NCBI GenBank assembly: GCA_963925495.1
Contig: CAWUST010000016.1
Coordinates: 1 to 64,000 of the forward strand
DNA: 64,000 nucleotides
DNA from: UBA2108 sp963925495
GTDB taxonomy: Bacteria > Bacteroidota > Bacteroidia > Flavobacteriales_G > Salibacteraceae
Direction: 5' to 3'
The notes under the pieces are model-generated. The model was given only the letters and a program-made list of their open reading frames with translations. It was not told the DNA's origin and did not search any database. Below, piece by piece: positions 43,226 through 49,774 of this stretch. A program made the position numbers and the translations under genes. Numbering within the stretch: the first letter of the stretch is position 1; each line of letters opens with the position of its first letter.

Positions 43226-43564
43226 CTATTTTTTTAAGAGGTCATCAATTTTATCCGCATAATCTAAACTATCGTCAATAAAAAAAGCCAAATTGGGTAC
43301 AATTCTAACTTGTTTTCCGATTTTTTTTCCCAAAATTCCTCTAATTGAACTAGAATGAGTTTTTATTTTCTCCAAGGCCTCTTCTGTCTTCCCTCCAGGA
43401 AAAATACTAAGGTAAATTCTTGCAAAAGAAAGATCAGGACTTATTCTAATAATAGTAACAGTTACCATTTCAGTTACCCCAAAATCTCTAGAATGCTTTT
43501 GGAATAGCACACTCAAATCACGTTTTAGTAAGCTTTCTACTTTATTTTGCCTTAATGTACTCAT
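43226..43564 (-). CDS. rbfA: 30S ribosome-binding factor A
   Basis: RbfA acts in late 30S maturation and cold adaptation. The 112-residue KH-fold protein has STLRQNKVESLLKRDLSVLF at the start, then VTEMVTVTIIRISPDLSFARIYLS, and near the end VRIVPNLAFFIDDSLDYADKIDDLL, the family signature. It is the first gene of a three-gene operon. A TACTTTTG box ends 4 bp before its ATG, so its mRNA may be leaderless. Confidence 0.96.
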   Translation of the reverse strand: MSTLRQNKVESLLKRDLSVLFQKHSRDFGVTEMVTVTIIRISPDLSFARIYLSIFPGGKTEEALEKIKTHSSSIRGILGKKIGKQVRIVPNLAFFIDDSLDYADKIDDLLKK

Positions 43565-43568
43565 AAAG

Positions 43569-43576
43569 CAAAAGTA
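43569..43576 (-). promoter_or_regulatory. -7 box TACTTTTG at rbfA
   Basis: It matches TAnnTTTG on the minus strand and ends 4 bp before the rbfA ATG (43562-43564). The expected start of transcription falls on the start codon. Confidence 0.5.
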
Positions 43577-43656
43577 CTTAATAACCTCTATTCGGAAAAT
43601 TAACTAGATTTTTATTCTATTATTTATGAGTAGTAGCCATACGAATTAAATGAGAT

Positions 43657-43664
43657 TATATTTG
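43657..43664 (+). promoter_or_regulatory. -7 box TATATTTG at the MsbA-like gene
   Basis: It matches TAnnTTTG and is followed by CCCC and then the GTG start at 43669. The expected start of transcription is at or next to the GTG. Confidence 0.55.
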
Positions 43665-43668
43665 CCCC

Positions 43669-45516
43669 GTGAAAAATCTCCTTAAAATCTTGGGCTTTGC
43701 GAGGCCTTACAAGGGTTATGTGTTTCTTAATATACTGTTCAATTTATTGGCGGTTATATTTTCTTTATTCTCCATAACCATGCTTATACCTTTTTTAGAT
43801 TTAATATTTCTAAAAAAAGGATCTGAATATGCAGCCTACTATGAAGGAGGTGCGCAAGCTATTGCATTTTCAACTGAAAGCTTAATTGGTAATTTTAACT
43901 ATCACCTTTCAGCTTTTATTATAGAAGCTAAAAATATTCAGGAAGGTAAATTTGAAGCTCTAGTTTTTTTATGCATAATAATTGGAATTCTCTTTTTCTT
44001 TAAAAATCTATTTGGCTATTTGGCTCTTTATTCAATGGCTAAAGTTAGAAATGGCGTTTTGAAAGAGCTTAGAGAAAATACTTTTAGGAAAATATTGTAT
44101 TTGCCCCTTTCGTACTACAGTGAAGAAAAAAAAGGAGATATTATCTCTAAACTAAGTAATGATGTTTTAGAGATAGAATGGTCTGTTTTACTTGGAATTG
44201 AATTGATATTTAGAGATCCTTTAAATATTATTTTACTACTAACGGCAATGGTGTATATGAGCCCGCAACTTACGGTATTTGTGTTTGTACTTTTGCCTAT
44301 TACAGGAATTGTAATTGGTAAAGTTGGACATAGTCTTAGAGAAACTTCAGAAAAAGGCCAGGCAATGTCTGGTGTAATTATGTCAATTCTAGAAGAAACT
44401 CTTTCAGGCCTGCGCATAATTAAAGCTTTTAATGCCGAGAAAAAAACTTTTGGAAAATACCATAAACACAATACAGATTATTTTAACCTAATGGTAAAAG
44501 TATATCGTAAACGAGATTTAGCTTCACCATTGAGTGAGTTTTTAGGGATAATTATACTCATTATTATACTGTGGTTTGGAGGGAAAATAGTGCTAGAGGG
44601 AGATATGAGCGCTTCTGTGTTCATTACATTTGTTCTTGTTTTTTCTCAAATTATAGCTCCTGCAAAAAGCCTTTCTAAAGCATGGTATAACGTACAAAGA
44701 GGTGCCGCTAGCGCAGACAGGTTGGGCGAAATTATAAATGCCCCTGTTAAGATTAAAGACGCAGATAATGCTGAAAACGCTAAGCCGTTTAGTAGGGCCA
44801 TTAGCATAAAAGATGTTTGGTTCAAATACGACAAAGATTTCGTTCTTAAAGGAATAAACTTAGAAATAAAAAAAGGGGAAACTATTGCTTTGGTCGGTGC
44901 AAGTGGTGGTGGCAAATCTACATTGACTGATCTTCTTCCTCGATTTCATGATACGGCAAAAGGCGAAATACTAATCGATGGTAAATCCATAAAAAACCTC
45001 ACAATTAATAGTGTGCGAGATCAACTGGGTGTCGTAACTCAACAATCCATATTGTTTAACGATAGTATTTTTAATAACATTGCATTCGGAGTTGAAAATG
45101 CTACTCAAGCAGATGTAGAAAACGCCGCTAGGATTGCTAACGCACATGATTTTATATCCGCTTTTCCTGATGGATATAATTCAAATATAGGCGATGGGGG
45201 AAGTAAATTATCAGGAGGCCAAAAACAACGAATTAGTATTGCTCGGGCAGTGTTGAAGAATCCTCCAATATTAATATTAGACGAAGCAACTTCTGCGTTA
45301 GATACTGAATCCGAGAGACTAGTTCAAGACGCACTGAACAACTTAATGAAAAATAGAACCTCTTTAGTAGTTGCCCATAGACTTAGCACAATAATAAACG
45401 CTACTAAAATAGTCGTAATTGAAAATGGAGAAATAATAGAGATGGGCACGCACGCAGATTTAATCGAACAAAAGGGGAATTACTATAGACTATCCCAACT
45501 ACAAAGTTTCAAATAA
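43669..45516 (+). CDS. MsbA-like ABC exporter (fused permease and ATPase)
   Basis: The 615-residue half-transporter has six membrane helices in the first 340 residues, then an ATPase domain. Walker A is GASGGGKST (near residue 410), the Q-loop is VVTQQS, the signature LSGGQKQR, Walker B ILILDEATSALD, and the H-loop VVAHRLS. MsbA-family exporters flip lipid A or other lipids; homologues also export drugs or peptides, so the substrate is not fixed. The start is GTG. The gene is divergent from rbfA; a 104-bp gap holds promoter boxes for both. Confidence 0.93.
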   Translation: MKNLLKILGFARPYKGYVFLNILFNLLAVIFSLFSITMLIPFLDLIFLKKGSEYAAYYEGGAQAIAFSTESLIGNFNYHLSAFIIEAKNIQEGKFEALVFLCIIIGILFFFKNLFGYLALYSMAKVRNGVLKELRENTFRKILYLPLSYYSEEKKGDIISKLSNDVLEIEWSVLLGIELIFRDPLNIILLLTAMVYMSPQLTVFVFVLLPITGIVIGKVGHSLRETSEKGQAMSGVIMSILEETLSGLRIIKAFNAEKKTFGKYHKHNTDYFNLMVKVYRKRDLASPLSEFLGIIILIIILWFGGKIVLEGDMSASVFITFVLVFSQIIAPAKSLSKAWYNVQRGAASADRLGEIINAPVKIKDADNAENAKPFSRAISIKDVWFKYDKDFVLKGINLEIKKGETIALVGASGGGKSTLTDLLPRFHDTAKGEILIDGKSIKNLTINSVRDQLGVVTQQSILFNDSIFNNIAFGVENATQADVENAARIANAHDFISAFPDGYNSNIGDGGSKLSGGQKQRISIARAVLKNPPILILDEATSALDTESERLVQDALNNLMKNRTSLVVAHRLSTIINATKIVVIENGEIIEMGTHADLIEQKGNYYRLSQLQSFK

Positions 45517-45540
45517 CGTTAAAACAATAAAGAATTAGAT

Positions 45541-47043
45541 ATGAAAATAATTTACACACTAACTTTAATAATGGCAAGCCTTGCCGGCATGTCACAAATA
45601 ACAATTGATAGTTCCGATTTTGCAATTGTTGGGGATACTTTTACCATTGTTGTTGGGAAAAACCCTGCAAATATTGATGTAAAAGGGGGGGCTAACTCAA
45701 CTTGGGACTTTTCAAAATTAACAGTTGATTCATTAGCTGGAGCTAAAGTTCGAGGAATTGACAGATCCAAATATCTCATAGACAGCCAGTTTCCAAGTGC
45801 AGACATGAAAATTACTAGTAACTCATTTGGCGAATCCTATATTATTAAAACAAAAGATTCACTTCTGCTTGACGGTGTAGCCAATTTAGAGCTGGTAAGA
45901 GGAAACCAAGGTTTTACATTTAATTTTACACCTAACATTAAAATAATGAACTTCCCATTGGATTATAATGACGTGGCTAGTTCAATAACGATAATTGATA
46001 CTATTGTCGATACTACAATTACTGCTTTAAGTTTTGATAAAATTAGAATCCATGTAGAGTTTTCTTTCAATTCGAAAGTTGAAGGATATGGAAAACTAAT
46101 TACTTCACAAGATACTTTAGGTGTATTGAAATTGTATTCTGAAGAAGGAAGAAGTTTTAAAATTTATGGACACCATACTATCGGTGGCTGGTTAAGCACT
46201 CCTTTCATTACTCAGAATGATACTCTTCATAATTATCGTTGGTTTGCAAAAACTCAAGGATATCAGGTCGCTGCGGCAACAGCCGATGAAAAGGATGGAA
46301 CTACTGAATTGGCTTCTTATATGCTTAACACTAAAAAAATATTTGCTTACATTTCAAATTCTAATAACCCTACATGTTATGGGAAGTCTAATGGTAAAGC
46401 TACTATAACCGCAGCTGGTGGTTCAGGTAATTATTCTTTCAAATGGAGTAATGGAAGTGGGTTGGGTACTTTATCAAATTTAATGGCAGGTAACCACAAA
46501 ATAACCATAACCGATGTTATTTCAAGTAAAACTTTTGTTTCAAATGTTAATTTGACAGATCCAGACTCTTTAAGTACTCTTTTAGTTTCTAAGAAAGACG
46601 AAGGAGCACTATCAAATACCGGGGAAATTGAAATAACAGTAACGGGCGGAACTCCTCCATATACATATTCGTGGGATAAAAGCAGCTCTAATAGTACGCT
46701 TGCTAGCGATTTAGCTGGTGGAAATCATAAAATTTCGGTAACGGATAAAAACGGGTGTAAAAAAGATACTGTAGTTTCTATTGGATCAACACTTGGTCTT
46801 GAAAATAATTCTCAATCAGAATTAAGGATTTATCCAAATCCGGTAAAAAATAATTTAACTCTTGTTGGTATTAAAGTAAACTCTAGAATTGTAGTTCTGG
46901 ACTTAACTGGAAAGGTTGTTTTTTCAAAAAATATCGATTCTAATAATGCTCAACTTGACATGAGTTCACTTTTGAAAGGGTTGTATTTAATTCAAATAAT
47001 CCAAGGACAAAATGTTAGTTCATTTCGAATGGTGAAGAACTAG
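45541..47043 (+). CDS. Secreted protein with SprB-like repeats and T9SS type A sorting domain
   Basis: The 500-residue protein has a signal peptide (about 1-18, ending AGMSQ) and an unassigned N-terminal region (about 20-265). Two SprB-type repeats follow (about 275-420; NPTCYGKSNGKATITAAGGSG and ITVTGGTPPYTYSWD). The C-terminal type A sorting domain (about 428-500) starts LRIYPNPVKNNLTLVG and ends with GLYLIQIIQGQNVSSFRMVKN. Its N-terminal part resembles that of the 432-residue cargo at 17181-18479 in general design. It is 24 bp after the ABC exporter gene and converges with gldH-like. Confidence 0.88.
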   Translation: MKIIYTLTLIMASLAGMSQITIDSSDFAIVGDTFTIVVGKNPANIDVKGGANSTWDFSKLTVDSLAGAKVRGIDRSKYLIDSQFPSADMKITSNSFGESYIIKTKDSLLLDGVANLELVRGNQGFTFNFTPNIKIMNFPLDYNDVASSITIIDTIVDTTITALSFDKIRIHVEFSFNSKVEGYGKLITSQDTLGVLKLYSEEGRSFKIYGHHTIGGWLSTPFITQNDTLHNYRWFAKTQGYQVAAATADEKDGTTELASYMLNTKKIFAYISNSNNPTCYGKSNGKATITAAGGSGNYSFKWSNGSGLGTLSNLMAGNHKITITDVISSKTFVSNVNLTDPDSLSTLLVSKKDEGALSNTGEIEITVTGGTPPYTYSWDKSSSNSTLASDLAGGNHKISVTDKNGCKKDTVVSIGSTLGLENNSQSELRIYPNPVKNNLTLVGIKVNSRIVVLDLTGKVVFSKNIDSNNAQLDMSSLLKGLYLIQIIQGQNVSSFRMVKN

Positions 47044-47052
47044 AGGCTTTTT

Positions 47053-47523
47053 TTATTTCTTTATTTCATCCAAAATTACACCTACTTCCATCGCAAAATT
47101 CAATGGGTCATCGGGCATGTTATGCTCAATTACATAAATATAAGTTCCTTTTTCGCTATATGTTTTATTGGATTCGATAACATGCTCACTATCCCATATA
47201 TCATAACCTGGCTCGCCTAAATAGGCTCCATTATCGTCTCTAATTTTCAATTCGTGGTTAGTCGTTGTTTTTTTTTCTGAGGGACTTATTTCGGTTACAG
47301 TAACCCTTGCAATTTGATATTGATATCCATTAGCATATCTAAAAGACAAAGCCAAATTATATGCTGTTGAATTATTTTCAATTGGAATTTCAAATTCCCT
47401 TTTGTCTACTTTTAACCATTCTAAATTAGGAGACAAATCTTTGTGTTTGACAAAGACACGGCCTTGAGGTTGACACGAGGATAATATTAATAATGTAATC
47501 GTAATTAATACCGAATTTTTCAT
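47053..47523 (-). CDS. gldH: GldH-like gliding motility lipoprotein
   Basis: The 156-residue protein has a lipoprotein signal with lipobox LSSC (Cys17). The body matches the GldH pattern: a LEWLKVDKREFEIPI start, then STAYNLALSFRYANGYQYQIARVTV (YN...R..N.Y.Y), and near the end GDPGYDIWDSE-type and KGTYIYVIEHNM strands. GldH is one of the lipoproteins needed for gliding and T9SS function in F. johnsoniae. The assignment rests on pattern, so a distant homologue is possible. A poor AGGAAAC ribosome site precedes the ATG. Upstream lies a long structured leader (47574-47916). Confidence 0.7.
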   Translation of the reverse strand: MKNSVLITITLLILSSCQPQGRVFVKHKDLSPNLEWLKVDKREFEIPIENNSTAYNLALSFRYANGYQYQIARVTVTEISPSEKKTTTNHELKIRDDNGAYLGEPGYDIWDSEHVIESNKTYSEKGTYIYVIEHNMPDDPLNFAMEVGVILDEIKK

Positions 47524-47573
47524 AATGTTTCCTGTTTTATAATGTATTGCAATTTATTCAATAATATTCTATT

Positions 47574-47587
47574 AACTCAATTGAGTT
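47574..47587. promoter_or_regulatory. 14-bp perfect palindrome upstream of gldH-like
   Basis: AACTCAATTGAGTT is its own reverse complement and sits about 50 bp before the gldH-like ATG. It could be a binding site for a dimeric regulator or a small hairpin in the leader; no second copy was noticed. Confidence 0.35.
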
Positions 47588-47658
47588 GAACTTTATTATT
47601 CAGAACAAAATAGGAAGAAAGAAAAGAGGGAGATTTTTGAAAATGTTAGACTGACAAT

Positions 47659-47884
47659 GGGACCTGAGGTTCCTCACGCTTGTGCAAGCACAAACCCTAT
47701 ACGTGAGGAGGTCCCAACCAACCAATCTTAAATATTATAAACTCTAATTTACACTTTAGTAGGACCTTGAGTCCACTCCACAATAGGGTATGCGAGAGTG
47801 GAGGTCCCAACCAACCAACCGTATAAACCGAGGTTTAAATCTTTTTAATTTTTAGCCTTATTAGCGGCTATCAAGGAACGAGAC
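47659..47884 (-). ncRNA. Candidate structured leader/ncRNA with two kissing hairpins
   Basis: On the minus strand two hairpins share the basal stem GGGACCT/AGGTCC(C). Hairpin A is 47761-47808 with inner stem CCACTC/GAGTGG. Hairpin B is 47659-47715 with inner stem CCTCACG/CGTGAGG and an apical TTGTG-CAAG-CACAA. Each is preceded in the RNA by a GGTTGGTTGGGACCT sequence. The A loop (47783-47789) and B loop (47694-47700) contain ACCCTAT and ATAGGGT (as read in the RNA), a 7-nt perfect complement. A small TAGCC/GGCTA hairpin lies upstream. A strong promoter precedes all of this and the gldH-like gene follows. Either a cis-regulatory leader or a separate RNA is possible; a relic mobile repeat cannot be excluded. 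Confidence 0.5.
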
Positions 47885-47886
47885 TG

Positions 47887-47916
47887 CAAATGTACATAAA
47901 ACTCAACTTATCACAA
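47887..47916 (-). promoter_or_regulatory. Promoter TTG-N19-TACATTTG ahead of the structured leader
   Basis: On the minus strand TTG (47914-47916) and TACATTTG (47887-47894) are separated by exactly 19 bp, the full Bacteroidota consensus. It begins immediately after the stop codon of the HPt gene. Predicted start is near 47880, which gives a leader of about 350 nt before the gldH-like ATG. Confidence 0.7.
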
Positions 47917-48273
47917 TCACTTTTTTTTAATCTTTTTTAATTCTAAATTTATCTCATCAAACACCTCATAAAGTTTTGATTTTAAGGTAGATACTAACAA
48001 AGGTATTTTTTCTAAATTTATTTCTTTTTCCGAAAATTCATTTAAATCTAATATTTCTTGTTTTACAGAGTCTATTTTGAAGAGCAATACAGATGGCTTT
48101 ATTTTGTGCGCATTAAATTTTAAGGTTTTCCAATCCTTATTTTCACAAGCGTCATTCAACAATACTAGATACTCTTGGTTATTCGACAAAAAGGTTACCA
48201 GCATTTCTTGAACAAACTCTTCATCGTTTCCACTCATTTTCCTTAACTCGGTAAGGTCGTAAATCGCCCCCAT
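47917..48273 (-). CDS. Histidine phosphotransfer (HPt) domain protein
   Basis: The 118-residue four-helix protein has the HPt motif FNAHKIKPS, with His56 as the likely phosphoacceptor and Lys59 at the usual position. It has no other domain. It lies 3 bp after the sigma-54 response regulator gene, so the two are co-transcribed and probably act in one phosphorelay. The hybrid kinase that would feed it is not in the window. The next promoter starts directly at its stop codon. Confidence 0.85.
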   Translation of the reverse strand: MGAIYDLTELRKMSGNDEEFVQEMLVTFLSNNQEYLVLLNDACENKDWKTLKFNAHKIKPSVLLFKIDSVKQEILDLNEFSEKEINLEKIPLLVSTLKSKLYEVFDEINLELKKIKKK

Positions 48274-48276
48274 ATT

Positions 48277-49620
48277 CTAACTGCTTTTAAGCTCTTCTTC
48301 TTTTAACATTCTGTAAATTGTGGATTTTCCAACATCTAACTTTTTTGCTACTGACAATACATTGTTATCATATTTTTCTAGATAGTGTTTTACAATGTTC
48401 TTTACATAATCTTTCATTTTCATTTCTTTCAATAAAAATTCAGGTATGTTCCTTGTTGAAGATAAAGTAATATCGTCAGCGTCAATCTCATTTCCATTAG
48501 CCATAACCACCGACAACTCCATAACGGCTTTTAATTCTCTAACATTTCCGGGCCATGAATAATTCATTAATTTGTCTCGTGCATTATTACTAATGCCTTT
48601 ACGGTCTTGTTGGTTTTCTTGACAAAAAGAATCAATAAAAAATTTTGCTAGAATCAATATGTCCTTTCCCCTTTCTCTTAGGGCTGGGAGGTTAATTGGC
48701 AACCCTAGAATTCTATAGTATAAATCTTCTCTGAAATTTCCTTTTCTAACTTCCTCTGCTAAATTTTTATGAGTCGCAATCATTAATCTGAAATTTAGCT
48801 TAATCTTTTGATTCCCCCCAATTCTTTCAATTTCTTTCTCTTGTAAAGCTCTTAATATTTTTGACTGAATATTCATATTCAATTCTGCTATTTCATCTAA
48901 AAAAAGCGTGCCATTGTTAGCTTCCTCAAATTTACCAATTCTTCTTGCGCTAGCTCCAGTAAATGCACCCTTTTCGTGTCCAAACAACTCACTTTCTATT
49001 AAATCTGTGGGAATAGCCGCCATATTTACACTTACTAATGGCTTCTTTTTAAAATTGGAATTATAATGGACGGCCTTCGCAACAAGTTCCTTTCCGGTGC
49101 CGGTTTCCCCATTAATTGAAACCGTAATATTTGTATCTGCAGCTTTCCGCATCAGATTAAATATAAGGCTCATTGCCTGACTGTTGCCCTTTATTATAGA
49201 ATGGAAGTCATATTTACTTTTTACCTCCTCTCGCAATGTCTTCAGTTCATGAATCAATGATTGGTTCTCTTTTAAATGTTTAAGTGTATTTAGGAGCCTA
49301 TTTCTAGTTTCTTCATTTTTTTCAATATAATCATAAACACCATTTCTCAAAAGCTTTACTGCAGTTGATATTTCATCTTGAGCAGAAACAGCAACTATAC
49401 GTACTGTCTGATTTATTTCTCGAATCTTTGTTATTAATACCTCGCACGACATATCCGGAAGAGAATAGTCCAAAGAAATAACTTGATCATTTGGTTGAAG
49501 TTTTTTTAGTAACTCCCCTGCTGTTTTATAAATAACTGCTTCATAATCTGGATTTAGCTCCACATTGTATTTTAAATATTTTGCATAAACAGGGTCGTCT
49601 TCTACAATTAACACTTTCAT
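48277..49620 (-). CDS. Sigma-54-dependent response regulator
   Basis: The 447-residue NtrC-type protein has a receiver domain (1-120; acidic Asp8/Asp9, phosphoacceptor Asp51 in SLDYSLPDM). The AAA+ domain has Walker A GETGTGKE at 171-178, the sigma-54 contact loop GAFTGA at 218-223, and Walker B TLFLDEIAE. A C-terminal Fis-type helix-turn-helix follows (about 400-445, VAKKLDVGKSTIYRMLKEEE). It activates sigma-54 promoters when phosphorylated. It is followed by an HPt gene; no kinase is adjacent. A full-consensus promoter lies at 49649-49678. Confidence 0.96.
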   Translation of the reverse strand: MKVLIVEDDPVYAKYLKYNVELNPDYEAVIYKTAGELLKKLQPNDQVISLDYSLPDMSCEVLITKIREINQTVRIVAVSAQDEISTAVKLLRNGVYDYIEKNEETRNRLLNTLKHLKENQSLIHELKTLREEVKSKYDFHSIIKGNSQAMSLIFNLMRKAADTNITVSINGETGTGKELVAKAVHYNSNFKKKPLVSVNMAAIPTDLIESELFGHEKGAFTGASARRIGKFEEANNGTLFLDEIAELNMNIQSKILRALQEKEIERIGGNQKIKLNFRLMIATHKNLAEEVRKGNFREDLYYRILGLPINLPALRERGKDILILAKFFIDSFCQENQQDRKGISNNARDKLMNYSWPGNVRELKAVMELSVVMANGNEIDADDITLSSTRNIPEFLLKEMKMKDYVKNIVKHYLEKYDNNVLSVAKKLDVGKSTIYRMLKEEELKSS

Positions 49621-49637
49621 TTTTATGTCTAGTTTCA

Positions 49638-49648
49638 GGAATAATTCC
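49638..49648. promoter_or_regulatory. Palindrome GGAATAATTCC at the predicted start of transcription
   Basis: It is a perfect 11-bp inverted repeat (GGAAT-A-ATTCC) immediately downstream of the -7 box of the response-regulator operon. It is well placed for an operator, possibly autoregulatory. Confidence 0.35.
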
Positions 49649-49678
49649 CAAATATAGAAAGTTTCTCGATTTGAACAA
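49649..49678 (-). promoter_or_regulatory. Promoter TTG-N19-TATATTTG of the response regulator/HPt operon
   Basis: On the minus strand TTG (49676-49678) and TATATTTG (49649-49656) have the exact 19-bp spacing of the Bacteroidota consensus. It lies 28 bp before the ATG at 49620. Confidence 0.7.
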
Positions 49679-49748
49679 GATCAAGCTTTCTTTAAAATAC
49701 CGCTAGGTAAATTAACATACTATTAAATTCAACAAACCCTTTAATAAA

Positions 49749-49756
49749 TATCTTTG
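49749..49756 (+). promoter_or_regulatory. -7 box TATCTTTG of the 890-residue T9SS protein gene
   Basis: It matches TAnnTTTG, 18 bp before the GTG start at 49775. No TTG is present at -33. Confidence 0.45.
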
Positions 49757-49774
49757 TTTTTTCTGTAAATAACT

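Noticed and set aside
47524..47916. The hairpin region as a remnant insertion sequence
   Set aside because: No transposase remnant, target duplication or terminal inverted repeat beyond the hairpins themselves was found; still possible, but the promoter and loop complementarity favour an RNA.
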